DNA of 64,000 nucleotides, taken from contig CAVUIG010000015.1 of assembly GCA_963741355.1 (NCBI GenBank), forward strand, positions 124,001-188,000. Reading direction: 5' to 3'. The translations under genes were made by a program, and so were the position numbers. Shown here one piece after another: positions 9,789-19,641 of the stretch. This DNA comes from CAIWHR01 sp963741355. GTDB lineage: Bacteria > Pseudomonadota > Gammaproteobacteria > Burkholderiales > Casimicrobiaceae. Within the stretch, counting starts at the first letter, position 1. Every line of letters starts with the position of its first letter. The notes under the pieces were generated by a model. That model worked only from the letters and a program-made list of their open reading frames with translations. It was not told the DNA's origin and searched no databases.

Positions 9789-9888
9789 CATCCGGCGCGA
9801 CTTTCCCCGCTGCCGTTTACGGGCGATGCGCGGGGCGCGATCGTATCGCCGCGGGCACGTGCCCGCTCACGCAAGGCCAGAACAACCC

Positions 9889-10382
9889 ATGCTCGAATTC
9901 TCGAAGAAAATTGCGCTCGCCATGGCAGTTCCGACCGTCGCTCTTTCCGGCTGTTATGTCGTTCCCATCGCGCCGGACGGTACCGCCGCGATCTATCCAT
10001 ACCCCTATTTCCGCCGCAGTATGCGACGCCGGCTAATGCGGGGGCACCGCCGCCCTCCGTCGTGAGCGGCGGACCGATGCCCGCCGTGCTGCAGGCGCGG
10101 CTCTACCCGACCAACGACATCGCCTCGCAGACCGGGATGATCACCGGCACCGTCACCAACATGATGACCGGCAAGGGCCGGTTCCAGCTGGAGTACAAGG
10201 GCGAGCTTCTCGCCGGCGAGGCGACACGCGTGTCCGGCGACGAGCGCCGCGGCGTCGCGAACGCGTACGGTCCGCGCGGCACGTACATGAGCTGCGATTA
10301 CAAGATGACTTCGCCCTACCAGGGCGCGGGAAAGTGCACGATGTCGACCGGCGCCCAGTACGAGGTGCATCTGGGTTCCTGA
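9889..10382 (+). CDS. Small outer-membrane-type lipoprotein (one frameshift)
   Basis: Starts with a lipoprotein signal peptide ending in the lipobox LSGC (cysteine 22), followed by a proline/tyrosine/alanine-rich linker. The mature part (MITGTVTNMMTGKGRFQLEYKGELLAGEATR) continues in another frame after a one-base loss near 10006-10010. The corrected length is about 164 residues. The C-terminal part has two cysteines (MSCDYK and GKCTMS) that could form a disulfide. The family looks like an uncharacterised proteobacterial lipoprotein with a short beta-rich domain, and no function is assigned. It converges on the ETF oxidoreductase gene with 16 bp between stops. Confidence 0.75.
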
Positions 10383-10398
10383 ACGCCGAGGGCGGCGG

Positions 10399-12092
10399 CT
10401 ACATCCCCGGATAGTTCGGGCCGCCGCCGCCTTCCGGCGTCACCCAGTGGATGTTCTGCATCGGGTCCTTGATGTCGCAGGTCTTGCAGTGCACGCAGTT
10501 CGGCGCGTTGATCTGCAGCCGCTTCACCGCGGGGCGCTCGTCCGCTGCTGAAGCGGCTCCGCCATCCGCACTGACGTCGTCGACGAATTCGTAGACGCCG
10601 GCGGGGCAGTATCGCTGCTCGGGTCCCGCAAAGCGGCGCGAGATTGACCGCGACCGGAATCGTCGGGTCGCGCAGCTGCAGGTGGACGGGCTGGTCCTCC
10701 TCGTGGTTCGTGTTCGACAGATAGACCGACGACAACTTGTCGAACGTGAGCACGCCGTCGGGCTTCGGGTACTCGATTGGCGCGCAACGCTCCGCCGGCA
10801 ACAGCTTCTCGTGGTCCGCCTGCCGCCTGTGCAGCGTCCACGGAGCGCGGCCGCGCAGGACGATCTGGTCGATGCCCCACAGGACGCGCGCCGGTGACGA
10901 GGCCGCGGTCGAGGTACGGCTTGAAGTTGCGCGCGCGGTGGAGCTCGTCGTGCAGCCACGACGACGCGAACGCCGCGGGATAGGCGGCGAGCTCGTCGCG
11001 GCCGCGGCCGGCTGCCAATGCGGCGAACGCGGCATCGCCGGCCAGCATCCCCGACTTGATCGCCGCGTGCGAGCCCTTGATCCGCGGCGCGTTGAGGAAG
11101 CCCGCGTCACAGCCGACGAGCGCTCCTCCCGGGAACACGAGCTTCGGCAGCGACTGCAATCCGCTCGCGTTGATCGCGCGCGCGCCGTACGCGATGCGCT
11201 TGCCGCCCTCGAGGAATGCCGCGATGGCCGGGTGCGTCTTGTAGCGCTGGAACTCCTGGAACGGATCGAGGTAAGGATTCGTATAGCCCAGCCCGACGAC
11301 GAGGCCGACCGAGACCTGCCGGTTCGCGGCGTGATACATGAACCCGCCCCCGTACGTCGCATGGTCGAGCGGCCATCCCGGCGCTGTGCAGCACGAGCCC
11401 GGGCACGTGCTGCGCGGCATCGACCTCCCAGAGCTCCTTGAGGCCGATGCCCCAGGTCTGCGGATCGCGGCCTTCGTCGAGCGAGTAGCGCGCGATCACC
11501 TGCTTGCCGAGATGGCCGCGCGCGCCCTCGGCGAACAGCGTGTACTTGCCGACCAGCTCGACGCCCGGCTGGATAGTTGGCCGTCGTGCTCGCCGTCCCT
11601 GCCGACGCCCATGTCGCCGGTCGCGACGCCGCGCACGGCGCCGGCCTCGTCGTAGAGCACCTCGGCGCCGGCGAATCCCGCGAAGATCTCGACGCCCAGC
11701 GCTTCCGCCTGCCGGCCCAGCCAGCGCACGACGTTGGCGAGGCTGACGACGTAGCAGCCGTCGTTGAGGAAACACTCCGGCAGCAGCCAGCGCGGGTTGC
11801 GGATCGCCTTCGACCGCGTGAGCAGGTAGAAACGGTCCTCGCTGACGGGCGTGTCGAGCGGCGCTCCCTGCGCCTTCCAATCGGGGATGAGCTCGGTCAG
11901 CGCGCGCGGATCCATCACGGCGCCCGAGAGGATGTGCGCGCCGACCTCGGAACCCTTCTCGACGAGGCAGACCGACACCTCGGCCTTCGCCTCGGCGGCG
12001 AGCTGCTTGAGCCGGATCGCCGCCGCGAGCCCGGCCGGGCCGCCGCCGACGATCACGACGTCGTATTCCATCGCTTCGCGCTGCGCGGTCAT
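10399..12092 (-). CDS. Electron-transfer flavoprotein-ubiquinone oxidoreductase (about four frameshifts)
   Basis: Passes electrons from reduced ETF (acyl-CoA and amino-acid dehydrogenases) to ubiquinone at the inner membrane. The N-terminus has the FAD-binding VVIVGGGPAGLAAA motif and HILSGAVMDP. The middle has the VGLVVGLGYTNPYLDPFQEFQR quinone-binding region. The C-terminus has the 4Fe-4S ligand pattern NCVHCKTCDIKDP followed by EGGGGPNYPGM and the stop. These parts lie in different frames with switches near 11580, 11385, 10890 and 10625, but together give about 564 residues, the family length. The ATG at 12092 has GAGGGA upstream; an in-frame ATG at 12116 is possible. Confidence 0.87.
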
Positions 12093-12102
12093 TGATCCCT
12101 CA

Positions 12103-12116
12103 TTGACCTTTGTCAT
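12103..12116. promoter_or_regulatory. TTGAC-N4-GTCA(T) near-palindrome between divergent genes
   Basis: TTGAC-CTTT-GTCAT lies in the divergent region just upstream of the ETF oxidoreductase start and 41 bp before the -10 hexamer of the opposite gene. It matches the core of the palindrome at 8089-8108 except for the last base. It could be bound by the same regulator. If translation starts at 12116 instead of 12092 the site would be inside the coding region. Confidence 0.35.
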
Positions 12117-12154
12117 TGGCGCGCCGGTTGTCCTCTGGCGCCCAGAGGGCGAAT

Positions 12155-12162
12155 TGTATAAT
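12155..12162 (+). promoter_or_regulatory. Promoter -10 element for the Fe-S oxidoreductase gene
   Basis: A consensus TATAAT (12157-12162) preceded by TG stands out in very GC-rich sequence 60 bp before the ATG at 12223. The best -35-like match (TTGTCC at 12128) is too distant at 23 bp, so activation by a bound factor or an extended -10 mode is possible. Confidence 0.5.
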
Positions 12163-12222
12163 GCGCGATCGCTGTTCGCCTCGCCGATCCGCACCGCCTC
12201 CCGGCCCGACACTCCTCCGCCG

Positions 12223-14278
12223 ATGAGCCCCCTCGGGATTTCGCTGCTCATGCTCGTCGCGTTCATCGCGTTCGGCCTGGCTTGCCTGGCGCAAGCTGCG
12301 CGATCGTCGTCGCGCTTTCCCCCGAAGTGCGCTGGGACCGGCCGCTGGCGCGCGCCTGAAGAGCCGTGCTGACGAATGGATTCCTGCAGTCGCGGATGAT
12401 CCGGCGCGACTGGAAGCCGGGCGTGATGCACGCGGTGATCTTCCTCGGCTTCATGGCGCTGCTCGCGCGCAAGGTCCAGCTGATCGTGATCGGCTATCAC
12501 GAGCCGTTCACCTACGCCGGGATCGGCGGCGGGATGTTCGCCGCGATGAAGGACGCCGTCGAGATCGGCGTGCTCGCCGCGCTCGCCTATGCCTACTGGC
12601 GCCGCTTCGTGCAGAAGCCGCGACGGCTCGAGGCGAACCGCGAGGCGCTGCTGATCCTGACGCTGATCCTCGCGATCATGATCACCGACCTCGCGTTCGA
12701 CGGCTTCCGTTTCGCGCTGTTCGCCGGCGACGGATCCGGGGATCGCGCACGAGCGCGCGTTCGCCTTCGCCGGCAGCCGCATCGCCGACGCTCTTTCCGG
12801 ATGGCCGGCGCCCGCGCTGGCGGCCGGCTATCACATTGCCTACTGGACGCAGCTTGTCGATCGTCTTCGCGTTCCTCGTGATCCTGCCGACCGGCGAGCA
12901 CTTTCACATCGTCACCGCGTTGCCGGCGCTCTTCTTCCGCCGCGGCGGCCCGACGAAACCGGGTTCCGTCGCTCGATCTCGAGAAGATCATGGGCGAGGA
13001 TGCCGATGAGGCGGCGATGCGAATCGGCGTCGCATACCGCGAAGCGACCTCACGTGGAAGGAAGGCCTCGACGTCTTCACCTGCACCGAGTGCGGCCGCT
13101 GCAAGGATGCCTGCCCGACGTTCCTCACCGGCAAGCCCCTGGCGCAGAAATGGGTGCAACGACAGCCTCAGGCAGCACCTCCTCGCGCAGCGCGAGCCGA
13201 TCGTCGCGGCGCGCCGGCGACGCCGACCCGCTGCCGGCGCTCGTTCCCGGCGTGATCGGCGAGGACACGCTGTGGGCCTGCACCACCTGCGGCTACTGCG
13301 AGGCGGCGTGCCCGATCGAGCTCGAGCACCTGCCGCGGTTCTTCCGGATGCGCCAGCACCAGGTGCTGATGGAAGGCGAATTCCCGCACGAGCTGAAGGC
13401 GGTGTTCGACGCCTACGAATCGCAGAGCAATCCGTGGGGACTGCCCGCGCCGACGCGCGGCGACTGGGCGCGCGGCCTCGGCGTGACCGTCGTCACGACC
13501 GCGGAGGAGGTCAAGGCGCTCGATTACCTGTTCTACGTCGGGTCGGCGGCGTCGTTCGATCCGCGCGGGCAGAAGGTCGCGCGCGCGTTCGTCGAGATCC
13601 TGCAGCAGGCCGGCGTGCGGTTCGGCATCCTCGGCGCCGCGGAGACCTCGACCGGCGAATGCGTGCGGCGCGCGGGCAACGAGATGCTGTTCCAGCACGC
13701 TCGCGCCACAGTCTCGTCGCGACGCTGAACGAGCTCGGCGTGAAGAGGATCGTCACCATGCGATCCCCACGCGTTCAACTCGCTCAGGAACGAGTATCCC
13801 GAATTCGGAGGCCGGTACGAAGTGCTGCATCACACCCAGCTGATCGCGCGGCTGGTCGAGGAGGGGCGGCTCCGGCTGCAGCCGCAGTTCGAGCGCATCA
13901 TCTATCATGAGCCGTGCTACCTCGGGCGGCACAACGGCGAATTCGAGGCGCCGCGCGCCATCCTGCGCCGGCTTTCCCGTGACGAGCCGCTCGAATTCGA
14001 TCTCAACCGGGAGAAGGCGATGTGCTGCGGCGCGGGCGGCGGGCGGATGTGGCTGGAGGAGTCGATCGGCACGCGCATCAACGTCGTGCGCGTCGAGCAG
14101 GCGCTGCCGCAAGACGCCGGCGACGATCGCGACCGCCTGCCCGTATTGCGCCGTGATGATGGCGGACGGCGTGTCGGCGCTGGAGAAAGTGGGCGAGATC
14201 GCCACGCGCGACATCGCCGAGCTGGTGGCGGCGGCGATGGTGCGCGAGCCCCTTTCCGCGGCCCCGGCAACCGCGTGA
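12223..14278 (+). CDS. Membrane-bound (Fe-S) oxidoreductase, heterodisulfide-reductase-like (at least five frameshifts)
   Basis: Predicted membrane protein with N-terminal hydrophobic helices, two 4Fe-4S ferredoxin motifs (CTECGRCKDACP and CTTCGYCEAACP), and C-terminal CCG-type cysteine motifs (HEPCYLGRHN and CCGAGGGRMW) of the heterodisulfide reductase subunit D family. Related proteins are linked to ETF in other bacteria and carry electrons to the quinone pool, so a role beside the divergent ETF-quinone oxidoreductase is inferred. Pieces occur in different frames with switches near 12350, 12735, 13060, 13165, 13715 and 14110. The corrected protein is about 685 residues. The high density of shifts matches its neighbours and suggests poor local consensus. 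Confidence 0.78.
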
Positions 14279-14280
14279 CG

Positions 14281-14726
14281 ATGACGCAGCGTCCGCGTCT
14301 TCTCGTTCACACGTCGCGCCAGTCGATCCGCTGGGGCGACATGGACCTCCTCGGGCACGTCAACAACACGCTCTATTTCCGCTACATGGAGCAGGCGCGC
14401 ATCGAATGGATCTACTCGCTATCCGGAGACGGGGACCGCCTACACCGGCGCGACGACCGGGCCGGTGATCGTCAACGCGAGCTGCACGTTCCTGCAGCCG
14501 CTCGTCTATCCGGGCGACATCGAGGTGAGGATGTTTCTGGGCGAACCCGGCCGGACCAGCGTCGGAAGCTTCTACGAAATCCTGATGGAAGGGCGCAAGT
14601 TCGCCGAGGGCGCCGCCAAGATCGTCTGGATCGAGCTCGCGAGCGGACGTCCGGTGCCGCTGCCCGAGAGAGTGATCGCGCCGCTGCGCGCGCTCGAATC
14701 CGCGGCACACGGCCGACGCCGCCTGA
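14281..14726 (+). CDS. Acyl-CoA thioesterase, hotdog fold, 4HBT/YbgC type (two frameshifts)
   Basis: The N-terminus reads SIRWGDMDLLGHVNNTLYFRYMEQ, the hallmark of 4-hydroxybenzoyl-CoA-thioesterase-like hotdog proteins, with the catalytic aspartate in GDMD. The second half (VNASCTFLQPLVYPGD and GRTSVGSFYEI) follows in another frame after a shift near 14425. A further shift near 14700 allows an in-frame TGA at 14724. The length is then about 148 residues, typical. The ATG follows the Fe-S oxidoreductase stop by 2 bp. It could hydrolyse acyl-CoA or acetoacetyl-CoA-like thioesters, but its substrate is not visible. Confidence 0.75.
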
Positions 14727-14749
14727 ATCGCAGCGCCTCGTCGCTGATC

Positions 14750-16744
14750 ATGTCGACGTCAACGTCTTCTCTGGCAGCCGAATCGCGAGCGCATCGCCGC
14801 GGCGAACATCACGGCGTTCGCGCGGCGCGCGGCGGAAGCCTCGGGCACGGCCATCTCCCGACTACGAGGCGCTGTGGCGGTGGTCGAACGACCAGCGCGA
14901 GCCATTCTGGCGGGCCGTCTGGGATTTCTGCGGCGTCATCGGCGAGCGCGGCGCGCGCACGCTCGTCGACCCGGAGAAAATGCCCGGCGCGAGATGGTTT
15001 CCGGACGCCCGCCTCAATTTCGCCGAGAACATGCTCGCGCGCGATCTCGCGCCCGGTTCGGCCGATGCGCTCGTGTTCCGCGGCGAGGACAAGAGCGCGC
15101 GCCGCGTTTCCAATGCCGAGCTCGTCCGCCGCCACCTCCCGAGTTGCGGCGGCGTTGAAGGCTCACGGAATCGCCGCGGGCGACCGTCGTCGCCGCCTAC
15201 ATTCCCAACATGCCCGAGGCCATCGTCGCGATGCTGGGCGGCGCCTCGCCTCGGCGCGGTGTGGTCGTCGTGCTCGCCCGATTTCGGCGTGCGCGGCGTG
15301 CTCGACCGCTTCAGGCAGATCGAGCCGCGCGTGCTCTTCACCGTCGATGGCTACTGGTACAACGGCAAGGCGATTCCGATCCTGGACAAGGTCGCCGAGA
15401 TCGTCGCCGCGCTGCCCACGGTCGAGCGCGTCGTCGTGATCCCGTACCTGCGCGAATCCGGAGGCCCCGCGTCGGCGATGTCCGCGATCCGCGGCGCGAT
15501 CGCATGGGACGATTGGCTCGCGCCCCATGCTGCGCAGCCGCTCGAATTCGCGCGCCTGCCGTTCGATCATCCGCTCTACATCCTGTATTCGTCGGGGACG
15601 ACCGGCGAGCCGAAATGCATCGTGCACGGCGCCGGCGGAACGCTCCTGCAGCACCTCAAGGAGCACGTGCTGCACGGCGACGTCAAGCCCGGCGACCGGC
15701 TGTTCTATTTCACGACCTGCGGCTGGATGATGTGGAACTGGCTCGTCAGCGCCCGCGCCGCGGGCGCGACGCTGCTCCTCTACGACGGCTCGCCCTTCCT
15801 TCACGCCGGCAAGGCGCTCTGGGACTTCGCCGAGGACGAGCGGATCACCCATTTCGGCACTTCGGCGAAGTACATCGACGCGGTGAAGAAATACTGCGTC
15901 GTTCCGCGTCAAGGACTATGCGCTGACCGACTTGCGCACGATGTTCTCCACCGGCAGCCCGCTCGCGCCGGAGAGCTTCGACTACGTCTACCAGTGCATC
16001 AAGGAGGACCTCTGCCTGTCGTCGATCTCCGGCGGCACGGACATCGTCTCCTGCTTCGCGCTCGGCAACCCGACGCTGCCGGTGTGGCGCGGCGAGCTGC
16101 AGTGCCGCGGCCTCGGCATGGCGGTCGACGTCTACGACGACGCCGGCGCGCCCGTCCGCGGAGAGAAGGGCGAGCTCGTCTGCACGGCGCCGTTCCCGGC
16201 GATGCCGATCGGCTTCTGCAACGATCCCGACGGCGCCAAGTACCGCGCCGCCTATTTCGAGCGCTTTCCGGGCGTCTGGTGTCACGGCGATTTCGTCGAG
16301 CTGACCGAGCATGGCGGCATGATCTTCCATGGCCGCTCCGACGCGACGCTCAATCCCGGCGGCGTGCGCATCGGCACCGCCGAGATCTACCGGCAGGTCG
16401 AGCAGATGCCGGAAGTCGTCGAGAGCCTGGTGATCGGCCAGGACTGGCCGCCCGGCGAGGTCGGCGACGTGCGCGTCGTGCTGTTCGTCCGCCTGCAGGA
16501 CGGGCTCGTGCTCGACGAGGCGCTCACCGAGCGGATCCGCCGGCACATCCGCGTCCACACGACGCCGCGTCACGTGCCGGCCAAGGTCGTGCAGGTCAGC
16601 GACATTCCGCGCACCAAGAGCAACAAGATCGTCGAGCTCGCCGTGCGCAACGTCGTGCACGGATTGCCGGTGAAGAACATCGAGGCGCTCGCCAACCCCG
16701 AGGCGCTCGAGCAGTACCGCGACCGCGCCGAGCTCCACTCATGA
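14750..16744 (+). CDS. Acetoacetyl-CoA synthetase (several frameshifts)
   Basis: Activates acetoacetate to acetoacetyl-CoA with ATP, letting the cell use ketone bodies or recycle polyhydroxybutyrate products. The ATG at 14750 starts MSTSTSSL and, after restoring a lost base near 14775, continues as a QPNRERIAAANITAFAR segment typical of the family. The AMP-binding motif YSSGTTGEPK, the TTCGWMMWN segment, SGGTDIVSCFALGNP, and the C-terminal GRSDATLNPGGVRIGTAEIY and TKSNKIVE lysine region are intact. Shifts lie near 14775, 14857, 15140-15240 and 15910. The corrected length is about 664 residues, right for the family. Confidence 0.87.
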
Positions 16745-16787
16745 GCGCTCCGGCCCGGGCGCGTCGCATCCGTTGCGGGCGCCGCCC

Positions 16788-17393
16788 ATGCTGATCGACG
16801 CGGCGCGCTCGCGGTTGCTCGTCATCGACATGCAGGAGAGGCTGCTGCCGGCGATTCACGATCGGGACAGCGTGATCGCCAACACCGGATGGCTGGTTCG
16901 CGTGGCGATGCGACTGGGCGTGCCCGTTGCCGCGCTCGAGCAGTATCCGAAGGGGCTCGGCCGCACCGAGGCGTCGCTGCGCGCGCTCGTTCCCGCGGAG
17001 GCGATCGCCGCGAAAGTCCATTTTTCGGGCGTCGCCGCACACTGCCTGCCGAACGTGCCGGGAAACGATCGCGTGCAAGCCGTCATCGCGGGCGTCGAGA
17101 CGCACGTGTGCGTGCTGCAGACCGCGCTCGACCTCGCCGCGTCGGGAAAATCCGTCTTCGTCGTCGCCGACTGCGTCGGCTCGCGCCGCGCGAGCGACCG
17201 CGATCTCGCGCTCGCGCGCCTGCGCCAGGAGGGCGTGCGGATCGTGTCGCGCGAGATGGTGGCCTTCGAATGGCTGCGCGAGGCCGGCACACCGCTGTTC
17301 CGGGAAATCTGCCGTGAATTCCTGAAGCAGGGCGCGCCTGCCGGCGACGGCGCGAGCACGGTCCTCCGCGGTCTCCGGGATCGCGCCCGATGA
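16788..17393 (+). CDS. Isochorismatase-family hydrolase
   Basis: A cysteine hydrolase of about 201 residues. It has the N-terminal VIDMQERLL (catalytic aspartate), a lysine in AAKVHFS and the catalytic cysteine in GVETHVCVLQTALDL, the three residues of the nicotinamidase/isochorismatase triad. It resembles the YcaC-like single-domain subgroup whose substrates are mostly unknown. The ATG at 16788 was preferred to the upstream in-frame TTG. Its stop overlaps the next gene start by 4 bases, so the two are translationally coupled. Confidence 0.9.
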   Translation: MLIDAARSRLLVIDMQERLLPAIHDRDSVIANTGWLVRVAMRLGVPVAALEQYPKGLGRTEASLRALVPAEAIAAKVHFSGVAAHCLPNVPGNDRVQAVIAGVETHVCVLQTALDLAASGKSVFVVADCVGSRRASDRDLALARLRQEGVRIVSREMVAFEWLREAGTPLFREICREFLKQGAPAGDGASTVLRGLRDRAR

Positions 17394-18352
17394 ACCTTCT
17401 CGCCGTGATGGCAGCGCTCGGGCTCGAGCAGTGGCGCGCATTCCGCTGGCGCGTGGCGATCGAGCGCGCCTTCGTCGGCTATGCGCGCTGGATCGAGGAG
17501 CGCCTCAACGGCGGGACGACGCAGCAGGGCATCGTCGCCGCGATCGTCGCGCTCGCGCCCCCCGTGGGCATCGTCGCCGCCGTCAGCGTGTCGCTCGAGG
17601 CGCTGAATCCGCTGTGGGGCCTGCTGTGGAACATCGTCGTGCTCTACCTGCTCATGGGCTTCCGCCGCTTCAGTCATGCGTACACCGACATCGTGACCGC
17701 GCTGCGCGCCGGCGACATCGCGGCGGCGCGGCGCGCGCTGGCCGGATGGCGCGGCACCGCGTCCGGCGACCTTCCGAGCGGCGAGATCGCGAAGCTCGCG
17801 ATCGAATGCGGGCTCGTCGATTCGTACCGTCAGGTCTTCGCGGTGCTGTTCTGGTTCTCGGTGCTTCCGGGGCCGATCGGCGCGGTCCTCTATCGCGCGA
17901 CGGCGCTGCTGACGCAGGAATGGCGCGGCGACGCGCGCGGCACCGAAGCGACACCGATCGGGCGGGCGCGCGAGATCTTCGGCGGTCCGGCGCGGCGTCT
18001 CCTGTGGCTGCTCGACTGGGTTCCGGTGCGCCTCACGGCGCTCTCCTACGCGGTCGTCGGCGATTTCGAGGATGCCGCGTATTGCTGGCGCACGCAGGCA
18101 GGGAGTTGGGCGAAGGAGGAAGGCGGCGAGCACGTGGGCATCCTGCTCGCGGCGGGTGGCGGCGCGCTGGGCGTGGTGCTGGGAGGACCCGTTCCGGTTC
18201 CCGGCGGCGAGCCCGACTTGCGGCCCGAGATCGGCGCCGGCGACGCGCCCGACGCCGACATCCTTCCCAGCGCGGTCGGCCTCGTGTGGCGCGTGCTCGT
18301 GCTGTGGCTGCTCCTGATGCTGCTGCTGACGCTCGCCTACGTGGCGCCCTGA
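17390..18352 (+). CDS. CobD/CbiB-like membrane protein
   Basis: Predicted inner-membrane protein of 320 residues with four to five hydrophobic helices. The family relates to CobD/CbiB, which joins aminopropanol to adenosylcobyrate. Conserved features seen are LRAGDIAAARRALAGWRG, the EI-KLAIECGL segment, and GPIGAVLYRA. The divergent betaproteobacterial version occurs without other cobalamin genes, as here, so a different amide-forming or AmpE-like role is possible. It overlaps the isochorismatase stop by 4 bases and converges on rsgA with 6 bp between. Confidence 0.85.
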   Translation: MNLLAVMAALGLEQWRAFRWRVAIERAFVGYARWIEERLNGGTTQQGIVAAIVALAPPVGIVAAVSVSLEALNPLWGLLWNIVVLYLLMGFRRFSHAYTDIVTALRAGDIAAARRALAGWRGTASGDLPSGEIAKLAIECGLVDSYRQVFAVLFWFSVLPGPIGAVLYRATALLTQEWRGDARGTEATPIGRAREIFGGPARRLLWLLDWVPVRLTALSYAVVGDFEDAAYCWRTQAGSWAKEEGGEHVGILLAAGGGALGVVLGGPVPVPGGEPDLRPEIGAGDAPDADILPSAVGLVWRVLVLWLLLMLLLTLAYVAP

Positions 18353-18358
18353 GGAGAC

Positions 18359-19291
18359 CTACCGAGCCGCGGCGCCCGCGCGGCTCTCCGCGACCAGCCG
18401 CTTCCACAGCGCGACGCGGAACGGCTGAATGTCCCCCGCGGCCACCGCGGCGTCGATCGCGCAGCCGGGCTCGCGATCGTGCCGGCAGTCGCGGAAGCGG
18501 CATCGGCCGAGAAACGGGCGGAACTCGACGAATGCATGCGCGAGCACGTCGGCGGCGACGTGCGCCATGCCGAACATCTTCATTCCCGGCGAATCGACGA
18601 TCCATCCGGCGGCGGGGTCGTCCGACAACAGGTGCAGCGTCGAATGCGTCGTCGTGTGCCGGCCGGCGTTGAGCGACGCCGAGATCTCGGCGGTCTTGGC
18701 GCCCACGTCCGGAAGCAGCGCGTTGAGGATCGTCGATTTCCCCATCCCCGATTGCCCGATCAGAACGCTGTTCCGGCCTTCGATCCAGGGCAGGAGCGGC
18801 GCCGCATCCTCGCGCGCGGAGAGGCGCACGACCGCGTACCCGAGCGCGGCGTAGGGCGCGAGGCGCAGGAGCAGCACGTCGAATCCGAACATGTCGGCCT
18901 TGTTCGCGGCGAGGATGAAACGGCATCCTTCGGCCTCGGCGGCGACGATCCAGCGGTTGACGAGCTCCTCGTCGAGCGAGAGGTCGGGCGCGACGACGCC
19001 GACGACCTGCGTGACGTTGGCCGCGATCAGGCGCTCCTTGAACGCGTCGGAGCGGTAGAAGAGCGACGTGCGCGGCAGCAGCGATTCGATGACGCCGCCC
19101 TGGTCGGTGCGCGCGTAGGCGACCCGGTCGCCGCACGCGAGCGCCATCCCGCGGCCCTTCAGCACGCAGACGACGGCCTCGCCCGCGGCGGAGCGCACGA
19201 CGAAATGGCGGCGGTGGCTCGCGACGACGAGGCCCTCGGACAGCGCCGCGCCCGCCGCCGCGGCGTCCTGCCCGCGGGGCTTCCGGGTCAT
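18359..19291 (-). CDS. rsgA: Ribosome small-subunit-dependent GTPase A
   Basis: Circularly permuted GTPase that helps the late maturation of the 30S subunit. The 310-residue protein has an N-terminal OB fold, then the permuted G motifs in the order G4 (ANKADMF), G1 (GQSGMGKS) and G3 (DSPGMKMFG), and a C-terminal zinc-binding region (CRFRDCRHDREPGC). The ATG at 19291 overlaps the pterin dehydratase stop by 4 bases. Upstream in-frame codons fall inside that gene and were rejected. It is the last gene of the minus-strand set cytochrome c, pterin dehydratase, rsgA. Confidence 0.95.
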   Translation of the reverse strand: MTRKPRGQDAAAAGAALSEGLVVASHRRHFVVRSAAGEAVVCVLKGRGMALACGDRVAYARTDQGGVIESLLPRTSLFYRSDAFKERLIAANVTQVVGVVAPDLSLDEELVNRWIVAAEAEGCRFILAANKADMFGFDVLLLRLAPYAALGYAVVRLSAREDAAPLLPWIEGRNSVLIGQSGMGKSTILNALLPDVGAKTAEISASLNAGRHTTTHSTLHLLSDDPAAGWIVDSPGMKMFGMAHVAADVLAHAFVEFRPFLGRCRFRDCRHDREPGCAIDAAVAAGDIQPFRVALWKRLVAESRAGAAAR

Positions 19292-19641
19292 GCCGCGAGC
19301 CGCTCGACCCTGGCCGCGCAGATGCAGTCGTTCTCGGTGACGCCGCCCGCGCTGTGCGTCGAATACGTCACCACGCAATGATCGTAATGCACCGAGAGGT
19401 CGGGATGATGATCCTCTTCGTTGGCGATCGCGGCGACCTTGTTCACGAAGGCGATGGTCGCAGGGTAGTCGCCGAATCGGAATGTCTTGGCAATGGCGCC
19501 GCCATCCTGCTCCCAGCCGGGCAGGGCGGCCAGGTCCGCGGCGAGCGCCGCATCGGACAGGCGCGGCGCGCCCGGCCGGCAGTGCATCCCGGCGAGTTCG
19601 AGGAGTCTGGTGCCGGGACTGCCGCGTGCGCCGGCGCTCAT
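19288..19641 (-). CDS. 4a-hydroxytetrahydrobiopterin dehydratase (PCD/DCoH)
   Basis: Dehydrates pterin-4a-carbinolamine after aromatic-amino-acid hydroxylation. The 117-residue protein has the signature NEEDHHPDLSVHYDHCVVTYSTHSAGG, containing the two adjacent catalytic histidines and a third. No phenylalanine hydroxylase is nearby, so a role in other pterin metabolism, such as folate or molybdopterin cofactor protection, is equally possible. Its start overlaps the cytochrome c stop, and its stop overlaps the rsgA start, each by 4 bases. Confidence 0.93.
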   Translation of the reverse strand: MSAGARGSPGTRLLELAGMHCRPGAPRLSDAALAADLAALPGWEQDGGAIAKTFRFGDYPATIAFVNKVAAIANEEDHHPDLSVHYDHCVVTYSTHSAGGVTENDCICAARVERLAA

